The notes below the pieces were generated by a model, which worked only from the letters and a program-made list of their open reading frames with translations, was not told the origin of the DNA and made no database searches. Source: Mermis nigrescens (lineage: Eukaryota > Nematoda > Enoplea > Mermithida > Mermithidae). Taken from it: a stretch of DNA of 64,000 nucleotides. Position numbers and translations under genes: made by a program. This document shows positions 21,336-33,300 of the stretch, piece by piece. Where the stretch lies: positions 558,001-622,000 of the forward strand of contig JAVLUZ010000347.1 in the NCBI GenBank assembly GCA_036768485.1. The letters run 5' to 3'. The first letter of the stretch is position 1, and the number at the start of each line of letters is the position of its first letter.

Positions 21336-24300
21336 GTAAATCTTGGACTAAGAATACATTTTAGCCATAAATGAATATTACTTATGATAACTCATGCATT
21401 ATCATGTTTTTTCAAATATGGAACGACAGTATGTACTTAGAAGTGCAATATGTAGAAGTCGTATGGATAATGCTAGTAATACTAGGATTATTAATAATAC
21501 AGACTCAAGCTACTTTATTCAGTCAAGCTTCAGCTTAGAGACTTAAGTTTCAACTTAGGTCAACATTTCAAAAATACCGGCTGCCCCAGGATACGGCCAA
21601 GGGGGAAAGGGGCGGGGCGCACAAGATAATTTCGTTCATATCTTCAAAACTTTGTTGGGTTAGCTTGCGAAAATCGCATTTTTTGACGTTTTTTCAACTT
21701 GCTCTATCCATTAGGATTATAAAATTCGAGCTTTTAAACAAAAAATTTTCTTCTTCTCGATTTTATGACAAGAAGATGCAAGTTTTTCATTTTCCTGTGT
21801 TTTAGCTTACATTTCAAAAATTTTCTCTCAAAGGGACGCCCCCTCGCACCCTCCTTCTTATGAATACGGCCCTGGCTCAAAGTATTATTTTATTGCCACA
21901 TAACTGTTTTCGACCGTGATCCTTTATTTTGAAAAATGCTGAAAATTGTCCCATATTAATGAGTTAAATTTTTGTCGATATAAGGTAGACCGGCTGACCC
22001 CCTTTTCTTCAGATTGGCCATGCTTTGCAGTGCAGATGAAAAATTCCTAACGTGCAGACATATTGCTGGCCTTCTGAATCTAGGGGCGCGAACGATTTGA
22101 AGTCAAATATTACAACAACTGTGTATCAGGAGATAGGGAAAAATAATGCTATTTTTCTACGTCCCTTGCGTGCTCTACACACTGAAGGAGGCAAAATCGG
22201 AACAAAAAATATATCTTAGAGTCAGAAATGTGATAAAATGTGGCCATCATTCATATTCGTTCCAGGTTGCCTTTAAGAATCCTTGTGGAAAATAATCGTA
22301 CTTCCGAAATTTTGATCGACTGCCCCTATCCCGTAATCTCTTCAGCGGCGTGCCTGCTCACGTGCACGTCTGATCGAGACTTCAAGCCCCTTGCTATCGT
22401 TTCAATATTTAATTCTCACCTTTAAAATTTATTACGCATCATTATTATACGTACAAAGCCAGGGGAGGATTTGAGGGGAGGGGTGGGGGCGGCCACTCCC
22501 CATTGGCCAAAAATAGTTGGCGAGATAAAAAATGGATATGTAATTTGCAATGATTTTTGGCCGTCATTGATTACAGATTCTCAAATTTATCCGGCGCTTC
22601 GCGCCGGATAATATCTATCAATAACGTTTATTTACTTTTTTGGCGACCTAAAAGTCTTTTTTTGCTTTTGGATTATATTTAAAACAATTTCAAGTGCACA
22701 AACAGCTATTTAAGCATAGTTTTATTCTATTTTGAAGCATAACTTTTCAAAATTTTCAATGTTTCGAGTCAAATGCGGCAAATACAGCAAATTGAGCAGT
22801 GAATGCAGCTTCTGAACGTCTTTTTGCCTAAATTTATAAAAAATTTTCCGGTGCTTCGAAGAAACTTAACAATTTTTTAGCACAAAATTGTCGGAAATTT
22901 CAAAATATTTTCGAAAAAATGTTCGTCACAAGTAATTTTAAATAAAAGTAGGTAACGTAAGACGCCGAACAAACGTTATTTCGCACGTGCAGGGCACATT
23001 GTTGGACCCATTTTGACTGTTTGAGGAAAACTGGGGTTACCCCAGTAGTAAAGCCGGACCTTCTGGCTATACAATGGTTAAGCATAGCACATGGTTAAGC
23101 ATATAGCAGTGCTTAAGCATATAGCACACGCTTAAACATAGAGACTCTGTCTAGAAGGCGCTTTCGAGCCTTCATAGGCCCGTACTACGCATAACCTAAA
23201 ACATATAGCCCCATAGAGCCGAACGAGAAGGCCAACCCGTGAATCATAAGCACAAAACGCCACACTACTAGAGATCAACTCGATAAAAATTCCTACACCA
23301 CAATCCATTAGTACGACGCATATAACATCATAAAACGGGTTAAACGCTTAAACATCGAAACTCTGCCCTTGTAGGCACGAAGCACCAAATTTCGGTAAAA
23401 ATTCTTTAGAATAGTGTACTGATTATATTCTTAGCATTTTTATTCGATTTGGATAGTCTAGCAGAGCACTGCTGCCGGCTCTTCAACAGATGTGACAACT
23501 TCATTATTGTCTTCTCGTTTTCATCTGCTCATCCTCAAATAGATCGGCATTTTTGCGAATCAATTTTTTAAACATGTATTTTCGACTGGCCCAAGCTGTC
23601 TCATTAGCTTCCTTTTTTCCAAATTTTAATTCATACCGGTAAAAATTATTAGCGTTTTCTATTTCTTCCCTTAATTCGCTTTCATTTAGAGCATCTAGGA
23701 GTGAGTCATAAAAATCATAGAGAATATGGATTTTATCAACAAAACTGCTGTAAAATGGCTCGGTTTGGAGGTCTTGTATACTGTTCGGAAAATCTTCAAA
23801 ATCTGAAAGCACGGATGTTACTAAAAAGCGCCAAAACGGGCTAGTCCAACCACTTTCGATTACAGTCTCATTTGAGCTGCTTTCAGAATCTGAAGAATTT
23901 CCATTGTTACTGCCTTCACTACTATCATCATCTGTCATTTGTTCAGACTCTGATGTATCATTCCTCTTTTGTGATATCCCATGCATGAGGTATTTGTGTC
24001 TTTTTAAAGTAAAATTATTTAGTAATTGCTTACCGCAGATTTCACAGATTTTATTCATTTTGTCAACTATTCAAGATGTGGCATTCCTTAAATAAACTTT
24101 ATTGCACATGTGATTCGCGTTTACATCACATTCTTGACGAAGAAGCTCACATTCTTCACAATAATGGTCACTACCGTCATTTCATTTAATTCTATAGCCT
24201 AGCATGCATTTTCTTCATATGCATAACGTTAAGCATGGTTCTGAAGTGAAAATTATCGCTGACAAAGTGCTCCAATTTTCGACAATATCTCCAAGAATCG

Positions 24301-27300
24301 CAATTTTGTCGGTAATATCGTCAATACAACCTCACACAGAAAGGTGGTTTGCTAGTCAGTTGTTAGCTGATGCAACTACAAATAGGTGATTTTTATGAAA
24401 CGCGCCCAATTTTCAGAGGAATGTGACGATGTGATGGTTTTTGTGCAGAATGTGAGGTGCACAATTTGGAATGTGAGATTTTTCTGCAAAATGTGAGGTG
24501 CACAAAATCCTCACATTCTGCACAAAAACCATCACATCGTCACATTCCTCTGAAAATGTATACCAGGAGGTTCATACCTTCTCGCCCTTGGCGACTGATA
24601 AGCTAGAAGCAAACGCGCCCGATTTTCAGAGGAATGTGACGATGTGATGCTTTTTGTGCAGAATGTGAGGTGCACAATTTGGAATGTGAGATTTTTCTGC
24701 AAAATGTGAGGTGCACAAAATCCTCACATTCTGCACAAAAACCATCACATCGTCACATTCCTCTGAAAATTGGGCGCGTTTCATAAAAATCACCTATTTG
24801 TAGTTGCATCAGCTAACAACTGACTAGCAAACCACCTTTCTGTGTGAGGTTGTATTGACGATATTACCGACAAAATTGCGATTCTTGGAGATATTGTCGA
24901 AAATTGGAGCACTTTGTCAGCGATAATTTTCACTTCAGAACCAGGCTTAACGTTATGCATATGAAGAAAATGCATGCTAGGCTATAGAAATAAATGAAAT
25001 GACGGTAGTGACCATTATTGTGAAGAATGTGAGCTTCTTCGTCAAGAATGTGATGTAAACGCGAATCACATGTGCAATAAAGTTTATTTAAGGAATGCCA
25101 CATCTTGAATAGTTGACAAAATGAATAAAATCTGTGAAATCTGCGGTAAGCAATTACTAAATAATTTTACTTTAAAAAGACACAAATACCTCATGCATGG
25201 GATATCACAAAAGAGGAATGATACATCAGAGTCTGAACAAATGACAGATGATGATAGTAGTGAAGGCAGTAACAATGGAAATTCTTCAGATTCTGAAAGC
25301 AGCTCAAATGAGACTGTAATCGAAAGTGGTTGGACTAGCCCGTTTTGGCGCTTTTTAGTAACATCCGTGCTTTCAGATTTTGAAGATTTTCCGAACAGTA
25401 TACAAGACCTCCAAACCGAGCCATTTTACAGCAGTTTTGTTGATAAAAACTCACTCCTAGATGCTCTAAATGAAAGCGAATTAAGGGAAGAAATAGAAAC
25501 CGCTAATAATTTTTACCGGTATGAATTAAAATTTGGAAAAAAGGAAGCTAATGAGACAGCTTGGGCCAGTCGAAAATACATGTTTAAAAAATTGATTCGC
25601 AAAAATGCCGATCTATTTGAGGATGAGCAGATGAAACGAGAAGACAATAATGAAGTTGTCACATCTGTTGAAGAGCCTGGCAGCAGTGCTCTGCTAGACT
25701 ATCCAAATCGAATAAAAATGCTAAGAATATAATCAGTACACTATTCTAAAGAATTTTTACCCGAAATTTGGTGCTTCGTGCCTACAAGGGCAGAGTTTCG
25801 ATGTTTAAGCGTTTAACCCGTTTTATGATGTTTTATGCGTCGTACTAATGGATTGTGGTGTAGGAATTTTTATCGGTTGATCTCTAGTAGTGTGGCGTTT
25901 TGTGCTTATGATTCACGGGTTGGCCTTCTCGTTCGGCTCTATGGGGCTATATGTTTTAGGGTTATGCTTAGTACGGGCCTATGAAAGGCTCGAAGCGCCT
26001 TCTAGACAGAGTCTCTATGTTTAAGCGTGTGCTATATGCTTAAGCACTGCTATATGCTTAACCATGTGCTATGCTTAACCATTGTATAGCCAGAAGGTCC
26101 GGCTTTACTACTTACCCCCTTTGGAAAATCCTAGATCCGCCACTTTATAAACTGTAAGTATTTTAGTCGCGCGATTGTTTTCAGATATTTCAGATTATTT
26201 TGAATATCAGATAATTAAAAAGAAACTTAGTCCAGCCGCGTGATGATCGAGTTTAACGACTAAAACATTCTTGTACATATAAGAAAAAAGGTGGTCAAGT
26301 ATATCATAGGTAGCGCTATCGCGCTACCTATGATAAGAATTCAGATGCTGTTTGATTACGGGATAAATTTTGAAAACTGACATATCTGTTTTTGTCAGTA
26401 ATTTCGCGCCGAATACAGTGATTTTTTATTTAAAATAAGGGCTCACTTCAAAACGCTTCAAAGAAAAAATAAATAAATAATAAACGAATAAACTCACTTG
26501 TTCACTGAAATTTATTCGGGAACTAGCTCATTTTAGAGCAGCATGAAGAATAAACTTATCTTTTGTAGAGGATGCTCTTTCTCGAATTCAGGTGTCTCTC
26601 TCTCCTTAAATTTTCGATTCTAGACTGCCCAAATTTGTGATTTTTTCAAATTTTTCAAAATTTCAATTTTTGACTTTTTTAAATTTTGTCCTCTTCCTAT
26701 TGAAAAATTACTTCTTTCGACAACGTCTACATTAGGTAAAATTACTTTTTTTAAATTCTCTGAAGCGTCAGCTTTTTATGAGCAGAAAAATGGGTCAGCT
26801 TCGTTAATCCTAATAATAGTGCGGACTGGTATCAAATGGAAGTTTTCATGAATGAATAGAGACTTTTTTGTGAATGTTATTACACAAAATAGAAATAATT
26901 AATAATGCATTAGGTGGAAACGAAGAGGGTGAAAAATTGGAAAAAAAGATTCGTTCAGCCGGAATTGACGTAGCCGAAACAACTAATCAAGCATACATTT
27001 ATAAAAGCAATAGCAATCAACCTCCTGCCAATCAGCATGTGTACTAAATGACTAATCAGACAATTATATAAAAATCCATATCAGTTAAAAAGTTGATAAC
27101 TATGAAATAAACGAATCTATGTAATGCACGACCTTCATAAATGCACAGCATTGAATGTCTAGAGGGTTGAGCAGAATTTTTTAATGTCAAAACTACCTCG
27201 AATACTTTTATAAATGTTAAAAAATAATTTTGAAAAGTTATCTTGATTTACGGTTTCCGTGAATTTAAATCCATTTTTGCAGAAAATTTTTTGATTTTCA

Positions 27301-30300
27301 TTCACTTTTGACTTTCCAGAAAATTTTTCTTTTTGAAATCTATGGTCTTGTGCAATATTTTTTCGTTAATTTTTTGGCTTCTGCATTATTTTAAGGCTTT
27401 CGAAAATGCATAGAATAAATATAATAGTCCAAGCATATTTAGACATTTTTATTATAAAATTATCCAGCTTGATAACAACCTGATTTGGAATAATTTTTGT
27501 TTATTGTTATATCCTTACGCTTGAAAAGATGTATTTTTGATCTAGCGCTTTTAATATCGAAGTAGCTGCAGAAATTTCCGTTCATTAAGGATTCTGCTTT
27601 CTACAGGCACATAGCTGGCCGTCCTTTTTTGGGGGGACCGACATCAATTCTGGGGGGACTAAGCCCAAAAAAGCCAAAAATAGCACAAAAATAACGTTTA
27701 AAAAGGCATATTTTTCCAATTTTTTCAATTTTGGGGGGTCCGAACCCCCTCATTCCCTACAGAGATACGTGCCTGGCTTTCTAGACGAAATGTCTTCAAG
27801 TTTAGATTCGATTCTACCCAGCTTTAGTTACATGCAATATGCTCTGATCGTTCGAGTAATTTTATCTATGAAATATTTCAAAAATCGAATATTGATAATC
27901 CAGCGGAACCACTGACTTAAGGCGAAAAATTCATCGGAAAAAAAGAAAACAAGTAATCTTTAGATTCTTATATTGCATTCGACCAAGAGTATCTTGCTTA
28001 ATTTAGCTCACAGTAAATCGCGATTCGTTCGTGTTGTTCTTGTGTCTAAAATTCAGAGTTGAGGTATCCGTTTAGATAACCGACTATTTAATTCAAAATA
28101 AATCTTATTTCAAAATATGAATCATTTTATACTTTTTGATATATCGGTGCGAAATCAGGAAATCAACTTCTGAATGAAATATTTCAAACCTACCGGCCAC
28201 ATCATGGAAATTGATTGTTTTTTATTTTATTATTTTTTGATTGTTGTTTTTAGATTAGTCACGCCGCCGACACTGATATCAAGCAAGATTGTGGTAGAAC
28301 GAAAGGATGCTTATACAAGCCGGACGGCTGCACTCCATTCGTCGATTGCTCTTATTTCTTTAGCTACTCGACGAAATCCGAGAAAAATGACACTGTAGTC
28401 ATGGAACTTTTAGCTAAGCTGAAAGGACCCGAAATTCAATACGTGGCCGTTGGCTTCTCTCATGATACTTCGATGGTCAGCTATAAAAGCGGTCTTAGAA
28501 TTGATTAGCTTAATCTTAAAAATCGCTTAATATAATATAATGCTTTAAATCGGCACCAAATTTTCCTTTATCAGATTTCGGTAAATTATATACAACTGGA
28601 ATTATTGAACATGTAGATTATATTGCGAATGAAGCCCATAGTGAATGGATAATTGCGAATGCGGCTCGGTGATTAATGATGGGAAATGTTTCAAAAAGAC
28701 CACTTCTAGTCTATGCGTTTTTCAGAAAATTTTTGATTTTTTTATTCACTCAAATTTAATTAGTACTTGTATCAGGATGAATTGGATAATTAAATATAGA
28801 CTCTCAGATTGCAGGATAATTAGATGTGCTTCTTAATTTACGTCTCTTCCAATATAATTTGCATTTTTCAACTTCTAATCCATTTTTATTATTTATTTTA
28901 TACATTTTTATCGTTTTTTATTATTTATCTTTGGTATTCAACTCAGTTAGAAGGACGCAGATGTATTTTAGATAATTAGAGTGAATGAACAGCAGCGGCT
29001 GATAAAGTTTGATAGAATGATTGATTAATTGATTAAATTTTCTAGCTAATTAACGTATTCGCGAAAATTAATCGAATGATTTCAATAAACGAGATTTTTC
29101 GAAAATTTTAGGGCGATGATGCCGTCACGTATTGCATATATGATCCGGAAAAGTCAAAGCACGCAGCTGGGCTCAGTTTCAATGTTCCTAACGGAAAGGA
29201 CAATCGTGTTGTGTCGGATCCGGCAGCATTAATTGTTTTTCATTCTTTGATAACTTTTGACGAAAATATCAGAATTAGCTGTAAAATTAATTGATTAACC
29301 GAATTATTGATTACTTTGTTTTATTTATTAATTCATTTCATATTCACAGAATCGTTAATTTGTTATTACTCTACTCAAGTTGAAAAATGTTTAAAAAGAA
29401 TCGAAAAAATTATTGTTATTATTATTATTATTATTATTTTTTAAATTATCATTATTAATAATATTATCATTTTTATTGTTATTATTAATTTTATATACAA
29501 TCAGAATAGGATCGCTGTAACGATGAAAATTCTTAGACTGTAGGAGCTTAATAATTATAAGTTCAAAATTTGTTTATTTTTTATTTGTTTTATTTATTTG
29601 CTGTTCATTTGCTCATTGCTCTGATATAATTTATTCACTTATCCATTTAGTCAATTATGTAATTACTTACTAATTTCGCCTAATTTATTTATTTAGTTAT
29701 TTGTTTAATTATTCATGTATCTGTTTAGTAATTTTTCACTTTATCGTTTTAATTCTATTTTACACCAGAGATAAACAGAATCGCAAAAACGTAGGTACGT
29801 ATTATTGATTTTATGACGTAGCTCGTATCAATTGTGTAAAGCCGAATGCAGTCGTTTTTAATTTTAGCTAAAGCCGACGTGACCTATCATATGTGATAGA
29901 AAAAAATTCAAAAAATATAGGGGTCAGTTGGATAGTGCAGGTTGGGTCTGTTGTATTCTATCTCTGCAAATGACTCTTTTCTGCTTATTGTACATAAAGT
30001 TTTGACTGACTTCAAAAGTGCATCATAAGGCACAATTCTAATGCGAATTTTTTAATAATTAAATAATTTTAAAAATAATTTTATTTCAATTTAATAATTC
30101 TCTATTTCAATTGGATACAGTAATCAATTGTATTTAATTTAATTTTTCTATCATTTTTTAGCCTGTAAAATTTTGTAGGCGCCTTGCAGGTTTGTATGTA
30201 TCATTTTTCTAGTCCATTTCACAATAAAAATTTGCGAAAAAAGATGCTTAAACGAACCTATCTAAGAGCCTGTTTCCGCTAATTTGTCTAAATCCGTCGT

Positions 30301-33300
30301 GCATGCATAATTTCCGGCGGTAATTTCATATTGCATGCTTTCACTTCCAAACATCATTGTACTTTGGCATCCCATAAATACTTTCTACATGCAATCTTAT
30401 AACATTAGTAGAGAAGTCAAAATTTTGTGCAAAAAATCACTGATTTGGAGCAAAATTTATTGTGGAATTTTCCGCGATTTGGTGCAAAATTTTGTGCTTT
30501 TTTGGGAATTTGATATATAAATAGTAGGCTGTACCAGACATGCGCAACATGGGAATTCTAAGAAGGCGGGTGTAATTTTAAAGTGCTTTTTGGACCAAAA
30601 ATGATGGGTACACGTCAAAAACATCATTTTTCGGCGTTTCTGACGATGTTCTATTTTTCTAGAGCATAAGAACAACAAAATTTTAAAATAAATTGAAAAG
30701 TTATATTGATTGAACAAAATATAGTCGAAACATGAGTATGTGGCGTAAAACGCCGTAAATTTGGCACGTTTGAGCAGTCAGTGTTTTTTGTACAAGGTTT
30801 ATTTGTACAGGTACAAAGATGTTCCCGAAAACTGTTTGGACATTTTGTACATGCAAGTTTTTGTGTACTAAAATATGATACTGTCTCGCTTTTAGTTCGG
30901 TGTTTTTTTTAAGTTAATTTCGGTGTTGCTGCCGAGAAAAATGCTAAAAATCGTCTAAAAACGGCGCAAAGCGCCGAAAAATTCGGTATTTTTCCTTTTT
31001 AAATGCAATCTCTGCCATTATAAAGATATATAGAACACACATTTATTCATTCCGGCGCGAAGTGCCGGAAATTTTTAAGAAGTTTAGGGTTTTTTTACAG
31101 TTTTTGCCTTCTCAAAAATTTTTGTACATCTATATACAAAGAAGGTCCCAAAAAGTCTTTGTACATCGGGAAAAAGCTTGGCCGAATACCAAAAAAACAG
31201 TGGCCAATATATATCTAAACGCTTAAGAAAGCACTTTTCCTACTATTGTAAAGCAAATTTTTGGAAACTCTCGAAAAATCGCGAATTCTGGAGGTAGGAG
31301 GGTGAAACCCCCAACCCCCTCCTCAAGATAATGTTTGGGCTTTACTCAAATAAACATTTGTTTAATGCTATTACACTGTATATTTTGATGTTTTGGAACT
31401 AAAATCAATCTCTACGATCGATTAATAGCTTTAAGAGCAATTTGTACAGCGAAAACAAATGTTCCACGTCCACTGGAACTAAATGAGCATTTAATGTCTT
31501 AAGTCGAATTTCCGGATTTATTTCCGCGGGAAAAACGCTAATTTTTCGCAATAAATTATGAGTTTGAACTTGATTTTTCCTTCACTTGATGCTAATTTTG
31601 GCGAATGTGCGAATTTGGTGCATTTGGTGCGAAACAGTGAAATTAGTTGCAATTCGGTGCAGAAAATAATGCTAGTCGAGTGCTGAAAATGTTTTTTGAT
31701 GTTTCTCGATATTCCGAATCTCAAAGAAAGTTGTAAAAAAATTGGTGCGGCACCGAATTTTGACTTCCCTAACATAATATATCTTACAACATTGCAACTT
31801 TATAAGATGCCCTTTAGGTTTAGATGAAACGAAGGATGGAAAATCCAAATTTCGCCTCAGTTTCGACTGTTAAACGTTAATTTTAATTCTTAATGACCAC
31901 TAAGTGACCAATGGTCAGCAATAAGTTTTTTATTAAAGAAAATATGTTTATGGGACAATCTGATGACAGAAATTTTGAATGTTACGTTTGTTTTTGTTCG
32001 CGGTCATCGGTTTCTTTACTAATTGCCCATAAAGTGACCAACCGTACGACAAATTGGATTTGTATGACCATTGGTGATTCTGAGGTACATTTGCGAAGAA
32101 ACCGAAGAACCGCAGACCATACATGTACAGCATGGGAATTCCAAGGAGGGTGGGGCAGGCCCAAAAATTTTTCAAAAAGTCCTTTTTTGGGCTTAAAACA
32201 CGATGGGTACACGTCAAAAACACTGTTTTTTGACATTTCAGACAATGCTCGCTCTTTCTAGATCATAATGACGTAAAGGAAATATCAAAAAATTTAGTAA
32301 ATTGAACAAAATATAGTCAAAAAATGTACATATGGCGCGAAGCGCCGAAAATTTGAGATTTTTGGCAAAAAATGAGCTAAAAACGCCTAAAAAGGCACAA
32401 TTTTTACAATTTTTTCCAAGTTTCACAAAAAATCGACTATTCCGGGGGGGGGTCGTAGCCATTTTGCAGAGGGTCAGTTGCTATTCTGGGGGGTCAACCC
32501 CCAATTCCACCCAAGAACGCTAATGCCGCAGACCAAAATAAGCTTAGACTTTTAAATTCCCGTCATCGATTTGATCCTGAAACATATTTTGTTTCGATAG
32601 AAGATCTTTTTCTGATTACTGGTCAAACGGAGGCGAATGCGGAATATCGGCCTGCCCCTTGTTTCATTTAAAAACTGAAGGATATCTTATAACGTTACAA
32701 TTTTATAAGCAGACATGCGCAACCTGGAAATTCTGAGAGGGGCTTGAAATTGTAAAAAGCCTTTTTTGGGTTCGAAGATGGTGGATTCGCGTCAAAAACA
32801 TCATTTTTTGGCGTTTCTGACAATTCTCTATCTATTCAGAGCGTAAGAACAAAAGAAAATTCCAAAAAATATAAGAAAAAAATCGAATAAATTGAACAAC
32901 ATAAAGGCAAAAAATGGGATAGTGGCACGAAGCGTCGAAAATTTAGCATTTTTGAGCAATCAGATTGGTAAAAACGCTTAAAACGGCAACATTCCTGCGA
33001 ACTTTGCAGAAGTTTTAGGTAAATCGCGAATTCTGGAGGGGGTGGGGTTTAAAAATTTCTGAGGGGCTTGAAAACTTCCGCGGAATCGAATACCCGCTGA
33101 ACTCCCCTCCCCCTAGAGATCATGTGTGGTTACAAGATATCATACGTATATAACATTATATGAAGAAAGTGCGGGTGCGCTAAACTTCAATTACGCCCAC
33201 TTTTGTGCTTTTCAAACCATATTTAGGCATTGGGTCACGTTGTTCTTGAAAGTAGTACCGTTCTCGATGGAAATTTTTTATGCCGAATTTCCCAAAAACT

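Larger units (their letters stand above)
23044..26112. mobile_element. Giant palindromic element with 6-bp target duplication (Polinton/Maverick-like ends, non-autonomous)
   Basis: The 3,069-bp element starts AGTAGTAAAGCCGGACC and ends with the reverse complement, GGTCCGGCTTTACTACT. It is flanked by a perfect duplication TACCCC (23038-23043 and 26113-26118). Without it and one TACCCC, the flanks rejoin into an intact R4 transposon end. The two arms, about 1.35 kb each, are inverted copies carrying the same outward-facing C2H2 frame. The centre has two 148-bp hairpin units around a 65-bp unique spacer. AG...CT ends, long inverted repeats and 6-bp duplications are the described signature of Polintons/Mavericks. 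No integrase, polymerase B, protease, ATPase or capsid frame fits in 3 kb, so it would need a helper. Dada or other 6-bp-duplication DNA transposons are alternatives. Small differences between the arms argue against an assembly artefact. Confidence 0.85.
22460..26144 (-). mobile_element. R4 hAT-type MITE interrupted by the palindromic element
   Basis: The R4 sequence runs 22460-23043 and resumes 26113-26144 (CCTTTGGAAAATCCTAGATC CGCCACT). The two parts are contiguous in the copy at 42443-43022, which shows that the palindrome inserted into an existing R4. Confidence 0.8.

Noticed and set aside
24204..24389. 61-codon frame (+), mirrored at 24790-24975 (-), reading toward the centre of the palindromic element
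   Set aside because: It is in both arms only because the arms are copies. It has no recognisable family, no promoter or splice support, and lies in the likely 5' leader of the outward genes. A coding role is not excluded but not supported.
24410..24770. CRISPR-like array at the centre of the palindrome
   Set aside because: There are only two long units, which are hairpins, in a eukaryotic genome; no spacer series and no cas genes.
32119..33125. Two R2 copies in the same orientation read as a gene duplication
   Set aside because: Neither copy has a conserved open frame; they are separate transposon insertions in an intron.
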